Source: Acinetobacter sp. P8-3-8 (GTDB taxonomy: Bacteria; Pseudomonadota; Gammaproteobacteria; Pseudomonadales; Moraxellaceae). Taken from it: a stretch of DNA of 64,000 bases. Below are positions 46,141 to 55,651 of the stretch, piece by piece; the stretch's first letter is position 1, and each line of letters starts with the position of its first letter. Made by a program: the position numbers and the translations under genes. The stretch lies in contig NZ_AFIE01000012.1 of the NCBI RefSeq assembly GCF_000214135.1, forward strand, positions 16,934 through 80,933, written 5' to 3'. Under the pieces are notes generated by a model. That model did no database searches. It was not told the origin of the DNA and saw only the letters and a list, made by a program, of their open reading frames with translations.

Positions 46141-47039
46141 GTTTGAAAAAAAGAAAAGGTATAATTTTGGCGGGTGGTTCTGGCACACGTCTTTACCCAA
46201 TTACAATGGGAACATCAAAACAACTACTTCCAATTTATGATAAACCAATGATTTATTATCCTTTGTCAGTTTTAATGCTTGCAGGGATTAATGAAATTCT
46301 CATTATTTCTACACCTGAAGATTTACCTAACTTTGAAAAACTCTTAGGTACGGGTGAAGAGTTAGGTATTAAACTTTCTTATAAAGTGCAACCATCACCA
46401 GATGGTTTGGCTCAAGCTTTTATTTTGGGTGAAGACTTTGTTGGTGATGACAATGCTTGTTTGATTTTGGGAGATAATATCTTTTATGGTCAGCATTTTA
46501 GTGAGCAACTGAAACGTGCTTCAGAAAAAGAAAGTGGTGCGACTGTATTTGGTTATTATGTAAATGATCCTGAGCGCTTTGGCGTGGTTGATTTTGATGT
46601 AACTGGTAAAGCACTAAGTATCGAAGAAAAACCGGAACAGCCTAAATCAAATTATGCAGTCACAGGGCTTTATTTTTATGATAATAAAGTTGTTGATATT
46701 GCAAAAAATATTAAACCATCACACCGTGGTGAATTAGAAATCACAGATGTTAATAATGTGTTTTTGCAACAGGGAGAACTTAATGTCGAGTTACTTGGTC
46801 GTGGTTTTGCTTGGCTAGATACAGGTACGCATGACTCATTGCTTGAGGCAAGTCAATTTGTACAGATCGTTGAACATCGTCAAGGTCTGAAAATTGCGTG
46901 TTTAGAAGAAATTGCATTTAATAATGGTTGGATTGATTCGAATCAACTATTGAATCGCGCAAATTTCTTTAAGAAAACAGGTTATGGTCAATATTTATTA
47001 AAATTGCATGCTGAACATCAAAAAACTAAAGTTTTATGA
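46137..47039 (+). CDS. rmlA: Glucose-1-phosphate thymidylyltransferase
   Basis: First step of dTDP-L-rhamnose synthesis (dTTP plus glucose-1-P). 300 residues with the nucleotidyltransferase signature [37 protein letters not shown] and LGDNIFYG. Overlap ATGA with rmlD shows translational coupling. Confidence 0.97.
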   Translation: MSLKKRKGIILAGGSGTRLYPITMGTSKQLLPIYDKPMIYYPLSVLMLAGINEILIISTPEDLPNFEKLLGTGEELGIKLSYKVQPSPDGLAQAFILGEDFVGDDNACLILGDNIFYGQHFSEQLKRASEKESGATVFGYYVNDPERFGVVDFDVTGKALSIEEKPEQPKSNYAVTGLYFYDNKVVDIAKNIKPSHRGELEITDVNNVFLQQGELNVELLGRGFAWLDTGTHDSLLEASQFVQIVEHRQGLKIACLEEIAFNNGWIDSNQLLNRANFFKKTGYGQYLLKLHAEHQKTKVL

Positions 47040-47108
47040 GATTGGAATAATTTTATAGATGACACTGATGTAAATAAATGCAGTATTGCTTTGTATAGAG
47101 AATAAAGA

Positions 47109-47675
47109 ATGAATGTTATTGAAACGAAGATCAAAGGTCTTTTGATACTTGAGCCAAAAGTTTTTGGTGATGATCGTGGCTGGTTTATGGAAAGTTTTAA
47201 TCAAAAAGCTTTTGAGCAAGTGTTAAGAGAACGCGGTTTAGATATTCCGCAATTTGTTCAAGATAATCATTCTTATTCGCAAAAAGGTGTTCTACGTGGA
47301 TTACATTACCAGTTATCTCCATTCGCTCAAGGGAAATTAGTTCGAGTTGTTCAAGGGCGAGCTTGGGATGTGGCTGTGGATATTCGCCAAACTTCACCTA
47401 CATTTGGGCAATGGGTTGGGGTGGAGCTTACAGGTGAAAATCATAAGCAATTTTGGATTCCTGAAGGATTTGCTCATGGATTTGTCTCTTTAGAAGATAA
47501 TACTCAATTTTTATATAAAACAACTAATTATTATAATAAAGAAAGTGAAGGTGCAATTATATGGAATGACTCAGCAATTGCAATCGAATGGCCATTGAGT
47601 AATATTGATGAAGTTTTAGTAAGTGATAAAGATGCAATTGCTTTAGAACTACAGAGTGCTATGTTGTTTAAGTAA
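47109..47675 (+). CDS. rmlC: dTDP-4-dehydrorhamnose 3,5-epimerase
   Basis: Third step of dTDP-L-rhamnose synthesis. The 188-residue cupin contains FVQDNHSYSQKGVLRGLHYQ with the catalytic His, FWIPEGFAHGFVSLED and YKTTNYYN. It completes the rhamnose set in the order rmlB-D-A-C. From here the base composition becomes markedly A+T-richer. Confidence 0.96.
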   Translation: MNVIETKIKGLLILEPKVFGDDRGWFMESFNQKAFEQVLRERGLDIPQFVQDNHSYSQKGVLRGLHYQLSPFAQGKLVRVVQGRAWDVAVDIRQTSPTFGQWVGVELTGENHKQFWIPEGFAHGFVSLEDNTQFLYKTTNYYNKESEGAIIWNDSAIAIEWPLSNIDEVLVSDKDAIALELQSAMLFK

Positions 47676-47751
47676 GTGATATGTGATTGTGTTGGGTAAA
47701 TTTGGATAAGTGAGTGATTTTACATAATCAAAATGATATGAGTTATATACC

Positions 47752-49017
47752 TTGACCACACCATTATTGAATAAATTTTTAGACACTGAAGAGAAAAAAA
47801 AGTTTATAGCTAACTTTTTCTCTCTAGCAACACTCCAGGGTCTTAACTATATTTTGCCATTATTAACATTGCCTTATCTTGTAAGAATATTGGGTACGGA
47901 GAAGTTTGGAATATTGGCATTTGCTACGGCTATTGTTAGTTACTTTATAGTTTTAACAGATTATGGTTTTAATTTTACTGCTACTAGAGAAGTTTCTTTA
48001 AATCGTGAGAATAGTGAGAAACTAGATGAAATCTTTAGCTCGGTAATGATAATAAAATTCGCACTTTTTGTTATTTCATTATTTATACTGACATTTTTAA
48101 TTGTTTTTTTTGATAAGTTTAGTGTAGATCCATGGTTGTATTATTTAACTTTTGGAACGGTGCTTGGACAAATTTTATTTCCTGTATGGTTTTTTCAGGG
48201 GGTAGAGCAAATGAGATATATTACAATTATAAATATTATATCTAAATTTTTTTTTACAATTGCTATTTTTCTCGTTGTTAAGCATAGTTCAGATTATTTG
48301 TTAGTTCCATTTTTGACATCATTAGGTGCGATCTTTGCTGGAATTTATTCGTTAATTTTGATTCGGAAAAATTTTAAGATAAGGTTTAAATTTCAGAAAT
48401 TAAATGTAATTTTAAGTTACCTAAAAGGTGGTTCTAATTTATTTTGTACATCAGTTTTAAGTAATCTATTAGTTTCCTCTGGAACGGTGATTTTATCTTT
48501 TGTATCAACAAATACAGTTGTAGGATACTATTCCGCTGCTGAAAAGTTATTTAGAGCGATTGTTGGTTTATTTACACCGATCACACAAGCACTCTATCCA
48601 ATAAGTTGTAGGAAAGTAAACCAAGAAGGTGGTGCTAAATCATATATTAAAAAATTGGCTATCATAATTGGTGGAGCAGGTCTACTTGTTGGAGTAACAA
48701 TTGCTATATTTTCTGAAAAAATTGTTACGCTAGTCTATGGCGTAACGTTTCAATCATATAGTTATATTTTAGCTATTATGATGATTTGGCTGTTCTTTGG
48801 TGTAATAAATAATATTATTGGCATACAATATTTATCAGCTTCAAGAAAAGACAAGTTTTATACTTCTTCCTTTATTGTTGCTGCTTTGGTAACAGTGCTC
48901 TTAAATTTAGTGTTAATCCCTCATTTATTGATCAATGGAGTGCTTATTTCAATGATTACGGGTGAAATACTTCTATCTATTTGCATGTTGGCACTAATTT
49001 TTAGGTTTAAATTATGA
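47752..49017 (+). CDS. wzx: Capsule repeat-unit flippase Wzx
   Basis: A polytopic membrane protein of 421 residues with about 12 helices, of the polysaccharide-transporter (MOP/Wzx) family. It opens with [32 protein letters not shown], quoted here only as family context for the segment after residue 20. It should flip the undecaprenyl-linked repeat unit to the periplasm. The start appears to be TTG at 47752, since nearby ATGs run into stops. It overlaps wecB by four bases. Confidence 0.9.
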   Translation: MTTPLLNKFLDTEEKKKFIANFFSLATLQGLNYILPLLTLPYLVRILGTEKFGILAFATAIVSYFIVLTDYGFNFTATREVSLNRENSEKLDEIFSSVMIIKFALFVISLFILTFLIVFFDKFSVDPWLYYLTFGTVLGQILFPVWFFQGVEQMRYITIINIISKFFFTIAIFLVVKHSSDYLLVPFLTSLGAIFAGIYSLILIRKNFKIRFKFQKLNVILSYLKGGSNLFCTSVLSNLLVSSGTVILSFVSTNTVVGYYSAAEKLFRAIVGLFTPITQALYPISCRKVNQEGGAKSYIKKLAIIIGGAGLLVGVTIAIFSEKIVTLVYGVTFQSYSYILAIMMIWLFFGVINNIIGIQYLSASRKDKFYTSSFIVAALVTVLLNLVLIPHLLINGVLISMITGEILLSICMLALIFRFKL

Positions 49018-50147
49018 AAAAAGTACTTATTGTTTTTGGTACACGTCCAGAAGCAATTAAAATGGCCCCGTTAGTTAAAGAATTTAAAAAAGATTCGAGA
49101 AATTTTGAAACACGTGTTTGTGTAACAGCGCAACATAGACAAATGCTGGATCAAGTCTTAGAAATATTTGATATCGTTCCAGAGTACGATTTAAATATTA
49201 TGAAAGCTGGTCAAGATTTATATGATATTACTGCTAATGTTTTAGTCGGTATAAGAGATGTATTAGCAGATTATAAGCCTGATATCGTATTTGTACATGG
49301 GGATACATCCACAACTTTTTCAGCAAGTTTAGCTGCTTTTTATTCTAAAATTAAAGTTGGTCATATTGAAGCAGGCTTAAGAACTTATGATATTTATTCC
49401 CCTTGGCCTGAAGAAGGGAATCGCCAACTGACAAGTGTATTGGCAAATTATCATTTTGCCCCGACTCCGCAGAGCGGAAAAAACCTCTTAAAAGAAGGTA
49501 GAGACCAAAAGGATATTTACATTACGGGGAATACAGTTATTGATTCTTTAATGTATGTTTTACAAAGAATTGAAAATCAGCCAGAACTAAAAAAGAAAAT
49601 AAAATCTAGAATTTGTAGTCAGTATCAATTAGATCAGACGAGAAAAATAATTTTAGTTACTGGGCATAGACGGGAGAATTTTGGTCAAGGGTTTATCAAT
49701 ATTTGTGAAGGACTAAAGGAAATAGCTCAAAAGAATCCTAAGATTGACATTGTCTACCCTGTGCATTTAAATCCTAATGTACAACAACCAGTAAATGATA
49801 TTCTTTCTAGTATTAAGAATATATATTTGATTGATCCGCTTCAGTATGAAGAATTTATTTATTTGATGAATCAATCTTATTTCATTATTACAGATAGTGG
49901 TGGTATACAGGAAGAGGCTCCCTCTTTAGGAAAACCTGTTCTTGTAATGAGAAATACGACTGAAAGACCAGAAGCTATAACAGCAGGAACAGTTAAGTTA
50001 GTAGGGTGTGATAAAGAAACTTTAGTCACAGAAGCTGAAAAGTTAATTCATGATAAAAATGAATATGAAATCATGTCACGTGCCCATAACCCTTACGGGG
50101 ATGGGAAAGCATGTGAACGAATTGTTCAACTGATTCGGGAGTTATAA
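49014..50147 (+). CDS. wecB: UDP-N-acetylglucosamine 2-epimerase (non-hydrolysing)
   Basis: Interconverts UDP-GlcNAc and UDP-ManNAc. 377 residues with the family's [60 protein letters not shown] and [20 protein letters not shown]. Also called mnaA. No ManNAc dehydrogenase (wecC) is present, so ManNAc itself is probably used in the capsule (inference). Start overlaps wzx; its stop overlaps the next gene by one base. Confidence 0.93.
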   Translation: MKKVLIVFGTRPEAIKMAPLVKEFKKDSRNFETRVCVTAQHRQMLDQVLEIFDIVPEYDLNIMKAGQDLYDITANVLVGIRDVLADYKPDIVFVHGDTSTTFSASLAAFYSKIKVGHIEAGLRTYDIYSPWPEEGNRQLTSVLANYHFAPTPQSGKNLLKEGRDQKDIYITGNTVIDSLMYVLQRIENQPELKKKIKSRICSQYQLDQTRKIILVTGHRRENFGQGFINICEGLKEIAQKNPKIDIVYPVHLNPNVQQPVNDILSSIKNIYLIDPLQYEEFIYLMNQSYFIITDSGGIQEEAPSLGKPVLVMRNTTERPEAITAGTVKLVGCDKETLVTEAEKLIHDKNEYEIMSRAHNPYGDGKACERIVQLIREL

Positions 50148-51262
50148 TGAAAATCGCATATTGTATCCGTAAAAACTGGAAAGTTGCACATGGTGGTGAC
50201 GTTGTTCAGATGATCAATACTAAGGCAGAAATTGAAAAAGTATATAATGTTGAAATCAGAATTATAGATAATATTAAGGATTTAAATTTATTTTCTCCAG
50301 ATATTGCTCATATATTTAATATGCAAACTCTTGAGGAGAGTAATGAATATGTTCAAGAGGCTAAACTGTTAGGTGCTAAAGTGGTCCTCTCTACGATTTA
50401 TTGGGAAATGAGCCATGCACGATTTATTGATAATTTCGCAAGACTAGGTTTTTTTTGTAATAGTGAAAATTATAAAAGGATGTATAAAATTTACAGAAAT
50501 TCAGAAGCTTATATGGCATCAATGTTTGGAAAACCCAAATCTGTAACCAAAAACTATAAAGATAAAGTAAGAAGTTTTCTTCAGGAGTTTGATTGGTATT
50601 TACCAAATTCTGAAGAAGAAATGCTAATTATAAATGACACTTTTGGTACAAATTATAAAAACTATTCAGTAATTCATAATAGCGTTGATTTTAACAAATT
50701 TCCTTATTTTTCCAATAAGGAAAGAAAAGGTTTTATATCAGCAGCACGAATAGAGCCTGTAAAAAATCAACTTCAACTTGTTGATATTTGTAGAGCATCC
50801 AATTGGGATTTAACATTAGTGGGTGGCGTAACACCGAATAATTTGAGGTATTTAGAAGCTGTTAAGAAACTTGCTATTGGTTCGGATAGAATAAAGATTA
50901 GTGCCCAAAATTTTGATCAAAATGAGCTTGGACATCTATTTAATACTCATAAAGTTCATATACTAGCATCTTTTAGGGAGTCTCCAGGGCTTAGTTCTTT
51001 AGAGGCATTAGGTAGTGGGATGAATGTGGTGGTATGTGATAGCGATTATTGTCCAACAGATACATATTTTAAAGACTTAATTGATCAACATGTGTTTGTT
51101 TGTGACCCATATAGTAAAAAATCAATTCATAAAGCTATGAAGGCTGCTTATGAGTTAGATACACCTAGAACAAATGTATTACTAAAATTTAATTGGGCAA
51201 ATACTGGTTATGAAACTTTTAAAGTTTACGAACAATTAGTTGAAAATGATTTTCTAAATTAA
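50147..51262 (+). CDS. Glycosyltransferase, GT4-like
   Basis: A 371-residue cytoplasmic transferase with a GT-B fold. The C-terminal half has FISAARIEPVKNQLQLVDIC, LVGG and the EX7E-type donor-binding region SFRESPGLSSLEALGSGMNV, diagnostic for family GT4. Donor and acceptor cannot be read. Overlap with wecB by one base places it in the same operon. Confidence 0.85.
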   Translation: MKIAYCIRKNWKVAHGGDVVQMINTKAEIEKVYNVEIRIIDNIKDLNLFSPDIAHIFNMQTLEESNEYVQEAKLLGAKVVLSTIYWEMSHARFIDNFARLGFFCNSENYKRMYKIYRNSEAYMASMFGKPKSVTKNYKDKVRSFLQEFDWYLPNSEEEMLIINDTFGTNYKNYSVIHNSVDFNKFPYFSNKERKGFISAARIEPVKNQLQLVDICRASNWDLTLVGGVTPNNLRYLEAVKKLAIGSDRIKISAQNFDQNELGHLFNTHKVHILASFRESPGLSSLEALGSGMNVVVCDSDYCPTDTYFKDLIDQHVFVCDPYSKKSIHKAMKAAYELDTPRTNVLLKFNWANTGYETFKVYEQLVENDFLN

Positions 51263-51399
51263 ACTAATTAAAGATTTAATGAGTTCAGAAACTTGCTAGA
51301 ATTGAATGCGCATAAATGAATTTTTGAAATTGGATTTATTATATAGTCATTTTAATTTTAAATATTAACTGAGATGATATTTGCTAAGGTTTAGATGAA

Positions 51400-52557
51400 A
51401 TGCACATTAATGGAAGGAATGTTGTATACAGTTTTTTATTTTTTATTGTTTTTTTTATTATTACTAGACAAGTTCCATTTTCAGACTATTCTTTAATTTC
51501 GAATATTGCAGTACTGATTTTAGTATTTGGAATGGTTGCTTATAATCGATTAAATCTTGTTAATATATCTTTGGTTTCTTTATGGTTGTGTATCTTAGTT
51601 CAATATTCATTATTTAAGGGAAATGAGTTTTCTTTAATTTTACACTTTATGCTAGCTATTTTATTGTTAATAACTAGTAATTTTGTTGAAAATATTCCAA
51701 AAACGATTTTAAAAATATTTTTTATTCTAATTTCTATACAATCATTTTTTTTAATTGTTATGGAAATTGTACTAAATGTTTTTTATACACAAAGTTCTTA
51801 TTTACTTTTGAGAGAATATTTTTTAGATAGAGGGTGGGGGGATTTATATACTTACAATGGGTACTTTTATAGGGTGCAAGTGAAAGGCAATGCACTAATA
51901 CCAATCGCATTTTACTTAACATTTATTAAAGAAGTAAAAGAATATATTAAATATATTAAAGTTCATAGGATACTTGCTTTCATAGGTATATGCATTGCAG
52001 GTAATTTTGCTTTTTGGATTTCAACTGCTTTGTTTGTAGTCGGCTATTCACTATTTTTTGGAAAGAATAAAGCAATAAAATCAATTATTATTTTTGGTGC
52101 AATTATTTTAATGTCTAGTTATTTAATTAACTATATATTAGAGGTGCTTTTAAGGAAAGGAGACTCTTTGGGTACAAGAAGTGATCAGTATAATATATTA
52201 ATAAATGGGTTAACCAATAATATTGCTAATTTTATTTTTGGCAATGGATTAGGTAGCACATTGTTAGTTAGAACTTCATTTCGTGACTACACGGGAGATA
52301 TTTACTTTGAGTTGCAAAGTGTATATTATATATTTCAATTAGGTATTTTAAATGCTATTATTTTTTTTAGTCTGATGTGCTATTTTGCTTTAAAAAAGAT
52401 TTATTATAAAGATTTGCTATTTATTTATGCGGTGTATGTATCATATGCTATAAGTAATCCATACTTTTTGGATACTAGTCATATTGTCTTAATTATAGTT
52501 CTAAGGTTGATTTATGAATATAGAAAAGAAAATAGGTTGTATAATAGTCCTATATAA
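51400..52557 (+). CDS. wzy: Capsule repeat-unit polymerase Wzy (O-antigen polymerase-like)
   Basis: A 385-residue membrane protein with about 11 hydrophobic segments and a polar periplasmic loop (about residues 130-165, LREYFLDRGWGDLYTYNGYF). It matches the generic Wzy layout, also seen in GTRSDQYNILINGLTNN and FGNGLGST after the seventh helix. Wzy proteins have little sequence conservation, so the call rests on topology and on being the only such protein in a Wzx/Wzy cluster. Its 3' end overlaps the next gene by 44 bp. The 137-bp gap before it holds no gene. Confidence 0.8.
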   Translation: MHINGRNVVYSFLFFIVFFIITRQVPFSDYSLISNIAVLILVFGMVAYNRLNLVNISLVSLWLCILVQYSLFKGNEFSLILHFMLAILLLITSNFVENIPKTILKIFFILISIQSFFLIVMEIVLNVFYTQSSYLLLREYFLDRGWGDLYTYNGYFYRVQVKGNALIPIAFYLTFIKEVKEYIKYIKVHRILAFIGICIAGNFAFWISTALFVVGYSLFFGKNKAIKSIIIFGAIILMSSYLINYILEVLLRKGDSLGTRSDQYNILINGLTNNIANFIFGNGLGSTLLVRTSFRDYTGDIYFELQSVYYIFQLGILNAIIFFSLMCYFALKKIYYKDLLFIYAVYVSYAISNPYFLDTSHIVLIIVLRLIYEYRKENRLYNSPI

Positions 52558-53383
52558 CCCAAATGTACCTATGTTATTTAAAATATTAAATGAGATAGTT
52601 AATCAGGTCTCAATGGTCTATATTATAGATAATTCTACGATAGATAATCAGTTAGATTTTTTGAGCTATAGTAATGTGGTTTTTGAAAAATTAGGTAATA
52701 ATATAGGTATTGCTTCAGCTCAAAATATAGGAATAAACTTCTTTAAAGATTATGAGTATATCTTATTCTTAGATCAAGATAGTATTCCACCAAAAAATTT
52801 AGTTCCTACTTTATTGGAGAATTATCTATTTTTGCTGGATAAAAATATTGATGTTGGAGCAGTAGGCCCCCGCCCTTTTAACCGTGGTGAAAATAAAAAA
52901 TACGAAGGCAGTATTAAAAAAGGGAAACAGCTATATCACAATATTACAGAAGTAAGCGAATTAATCAGTTCATCTTCACTAATAGCAGTAGAAAATTTCA
53001 ATATGGTTGGGCTGTTGGAGGATGGTTTATTTATTGATGCAGTTGATCATGAATGGTGTTGGCGTGCTAAAGCAATTGGTAATTATAGATTTTTTATTAT
53101 AGAGGATGTACTATTAAGTCATCAACTTGGAGAGGGGGATAAGAAATTTTTAGGTATAAATGTTTATATTCCCGCTCCCATTAGAACTTATTATCAATTT
53201 AGAAATTATATAAAGCTGTTGAATAGAAATTATGTGCCTTTCTATTGGAAATTTTCTAATGGAGTTAAATATATTTTTAAATATTTTTACTATTCAACCT
53301 TTGTTAGTGACGGGAATAAGTATATGAAATACATGAATAAAGGTATCTGGGATGGGTTTAAAAATAAAAAAGGATCTATTTAA
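52514..53383 (+). CDS. Glycosyltransferase family 2, rhamnosyltransferase-like
   Basis: A 289-residue GT-A transferase. It begins IGCIIVLYNPNVPMLFKILN, carries LGNNIGIASAQNIGINF and the DXD-type metal motif LFLDQDSIP, then HEWCWRAKAIG. This pattern resembles RfbF/WbbL-type rhamnosyltransferases, which fits the rmlBDAC genes upstream. Acceptor unknown. It starts inside the 3' end of wzy. Confidence 0.82.
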   Translation: MNIEKKIGCIIVLYNPNVPMLFKILNEIVNQVSMVYIIDNSTIDNQLDFLSYSNVVFEKLGNNIGIASAQNIGINFFKDYEYILFLDQDSIPPKNLVPTLLENYLFLLDKNIDVGAVGPRPFNRGENKKYEGSIKKGKQLYHNITEVSELISSSSLIAVENFNMVGLLEDGLFIDAVDHEWCWRAKAIGNYRFFIIEDVLLSHQLGEGDKKFLGINVYIPAPIRTYYQFRNYIKLLNRNYVPFYWKFSNGVKYIFKYFYYSTFVSDGNKYMKYMNKGIWDGFKNKKGSI

Positions 53384-53386
53384 ATA

Positions 53387-53896
53387 ATGAGCTTAGTTAT
53401 TTTTGATGTATGCTGGACAATGTATAAATCGAATACTACATTTGATTTTATAAAGTTTGTATATAAAACAGAAAATATTAAAAGTTTTATTTTGATTTTA
53501 TTAAACTCTCAAATTGTTAAAATAATTCTTTTATTGTTAGGAAAGATACTTGGTCGCGACATTTATAGAGAATTGTTTGTTGGGTTATTACAAGATTTTA
53601 CTCGGCGAGACATTGAAATTTTATCGGAGAAATTTTATAAAGATTTTCTATTAAAAAAGAAGATAGACTATACTTTTGATATATTTGAAAAAATAAACAC
53701 TGATGAAATATTGCTTTGTTCGGCTAGTTTGGATGTGGTTGTTGCTCATATAGCAAATGAGCTAAATGTTGATTTTTTTGCTTCTGAATTAGAATTCAAA
53801 AATGGAGTGTGTACTGGAAAAATCTGTAAAGATTTATTGGGTGTGAAAGATCAAATTTTAGAAAAACAAAAAAATAGAGCTTGTTGTTACAGATAA
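53387..53896 (+). CDS. HAD-family phosphatase-like gene, frameshifted near the 3' end
   Basis: The readable 169 residues match a HAD-IB-type hydrolase: motif I IFDVCWTMYKSNTTFDF at the start and the motif II region LLCSASLDVVV near residue 108. After A7 at 53868-53874 the frame ends abnormally (RACCYR, stop at 53896). The +1 frame then continues as ELVVTDNLSDLSLSKKNPQN to a stop at 53990, supplying HAD motif III/IV (TDN-SDL). Removing one A would give a normal protein of about 200 residues. Motif I has Cys in place of the second Asp (DVC), a variant I recall in relatives. As written it lacks the acidic motif and may be inactive. Confidence 0.72.
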   Translation: MSLVIFDVCWTMYKSNTTFDFIKFVYKTENIKSFILILLNSQIVKIILLLLGKILGRDIYRELFVGLLQDFTRRDIEILSEKFYKDFLLKKKIDYTFDIFEKINTDEILLCSASLDVVVAHIANELNVDFFASELEFKNGVCTGKICKDLLGVKDQILEKQKNRACCYR

Positions 53897-54021
53897 TTTA
53901 TCAGATCTGTCGCTTAGTAAAAAAAATCCTCAAAATCTGTCATATTGTCTACACCGAAAAATGTTAATTTTTGGAAAAGAAATGGCTTAATTGTTAATTA
54001 TATTTTAGAGGATTAGTTTAG

Positions 54022-54318
54022 ATGGGTTTTTTATACCTTCCCTTTGTTTATACTTTTCATACTCGATTATTGTCTTTAAGTGCTAAAATCGCTTGGGTTA
54101 CTACGTATGTTATACCTGTCCTTATAACTTGTTTTTATTTTAATTTTGACTTTTTCTTATCATTTTTATTAATTTCTTCGATTTATTCTGCATATGAAAT
54201 AGGTTATATTTTTAATGATTGTGAATTGATAAAAAAAGAAGAAAATCCTACGGTAAGATTAAACGAAGAAGAATTAAGTTATTATGAGGGAAAAAAGAAA
54301 AGTAATTTTTCTTTTTAG
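54022..54318 (+). CDS. Polytopic membrane protein, N-terminal part (probably split by frameshift)
   Basis: A 98-residue fragment with two or three membrane helices followed by YEIGYIFNDCELIKKEENP and TVRLNEEELSYYEG. The Asn-Asp-containing loop faintly recalls UbiA-type prenyltransferases, but the match is weak. It ends in an A-rich tract (A6 at 54291-54296), and the next frame (54284-54793) continues with helices. Dropping one A would fuse them into a protein of about 257 residues. AGAGGA precedes its ATG. Confidence 0.6.
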   Translation: MGFLYLPFVYTFHTRLLSLSAKIAWVTTYVIPVLITCFYFNFDFFLSFLLISSIYSAYEIGYIFNDCELIKKEENPTVRLNEEELSYYEGKKKSNFSF

Positions 54319-54793
54319 ATCTTTTATTTTGATTGTCCTATTTCTTTTAACTTTTGTTTTTTATAGAGATTTTTCGCTATACATATTTTTCTCGTGTTTT
54401 TTAATTTTATTTACATATGCTATCTATAACAGCATTCGTAATAATTTTAATTTGCTATTATATTCGTTTCTAGTTTATTGTCGTTATTTTATTGTATTTG
54501 TTTTTATTGGAAAAAGTTTAAGTTTGGCGTTTTTTTTGTACTTAATTTACCCTTTTTGTGTAACTCTAGAGTTTTCCACAAAAAAGCGTTTTATTACTAG
54601 TAGTTTTATGAAATTTACAAATTTTGATAAATTTAGGTTATTCTACTATGCTGTAATATTGTGTTTAGCTATTTTTTTATATTTATTTTCTAGTTTTGCA
54701 TATACAGATTTATTTTTGTATTTGTCTTTTTACTTTTGCCTTTATCGACTATTATCGTATTTTTTGTTATCTAAGCTGGTTCGAAGTAAATAG
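54284..54793 (+). CDS. Polytopic membrane protein, C-terminal part (probably split by frameshift)
   Basis: 169 residues, nearly all hydrophobic, with five or six membrane helices and short basic loops (EFSTKKRFITSSF, ending SKLVRSK). Its ATG has no ribosome site and lies 35 bp inside the preceding frame. The sequence after it, KVIFLFRSFILIVLF, would follow EGKR of the upstream frame smoothly if one A were removed. It is therefore more likely the second half of one gene than a separate gene. Function unknown. Confidence 0.55.
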   Translation: MREKRKVIFLFRSFILIVLFLLTFVFYRDFSLYIFFSCFLILFTYAIYNSIRNNFNLLLYSFLVYCRYFIVFVFIGKSLSLAFFLYLIYPFCVTLEFSTKKRFITSSFMKFTNFDKFRLFYYAVILCLAIFLYLFSSFAYTDLFLYLSFYFCLYRLLSYFLLSKLVRSK

Positions 54794-54795
54794 TA

Positions 54796-55635
54796 ATGAA
54801 AACATTAGAATTTTCAGTGTTAATGTCTTTGTATGTAAAAGAAAGACCAGAGTTTTTTGATAGTGCATTAAAAAGTATCTACACAGATCAGACTATTAAA
54901 CCAAGTGAAATAATTCTTGTATTAGATGGTCCAATAAGTGTTGATCTTACATTACGTGTTCAGAATTGGAAAAATGAAATCGGTGATTCTTTAAAAGTAG
55001 TCTCATTACTCGAGAATGTCGGGTTAGGCAAAGCTCTAAACGAAGGTTTAAAGAACTGTTCAAATGAATGGGTATTTCGGATGGATACCGATGATATTTG
55101 TTTGTCGGATCGATTTGAAAAGCAAATTCAATATATTCAGAATAATCCAGAAGTGGTTTTGTTTAGCTCGCAAATACTAGAATTTAATCAAAATATTTCA
55201 GACGCATCTGCACTTAAATCAGTGCCAACGGAATATGAGAGTATAAAAGTTTTTGCACAAAAAAGAAGCCCTTTTAACCATATGACGGTTGCGTATAAAA
55301 AATCAATAATTGAGAGTCTTGGAGGTTATCAACACCATTTATTCATGGAAGATTATAATTTATGGTTGCGAGTAATAGCTGCTGGACATAAAGTTGGTAA
55401 TCACGCCGATGTACTTCTTTATGCACGTGTTGGAAATGGTATGCATGCTCGTCGCAAGGGTATAGAATACATAAAAAGTGAAAAACAATTACTAAAATTA
55501 AAGAAAGAACTTAAGTTGCAAAATCCAATTCGTGCTAATATGTTATTTCTTATGAGATCAGCATTTAGACTGATGCCGAGCTCCTTGTTAGGAATAATAT
55601 ATAATACTTTTCTACGGAAAAAAATTGAAAAATAG
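54796..55635 (+). CDS. Glycosyltransferase family 2 (AmsE-like)
   Basis: A 279-residue GT-A transferase. It starts EFSVLMSLYVKERPEFFDSA, with LVLDGP, ENVGLGKALNEGLKNC, the metal motif FRMDTDDIC and FMEDYNLWLRVIAAG. This is the AmsE-type found next to itrA in many Acinetobacter capsule loci, where it often adds the second sugar to the initiating residue. Exact linkage unknown. Confidence 0.85.
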   Translation: MKTLEFSVLMSLYVKERPEFFDSALKSIYTDQTIKPSEIILVLDGPISVDLTLRVQNWKNEIGDSLKVVSLLENVGLGKALNEGLKNCSNEWVFRMDTDDICLSDRFEKQIQYIQNNPEVVLFSSQILEFNQNISDASALKSVPTEYESIKVFAQKRSPFNHMTVAYKKSIIESLGGYQHHLFMEDYNLWLRVIAAGHKVGNHADVLLYARVGNGMHARRKGIEYIKSEKQLLKLKKELKLQNPIRANMLFLMRSAFRLMPSSLLGIIYNTFLRKKIEK

Positions 55636-55651
55636 AGTGGTAATCTAAATA

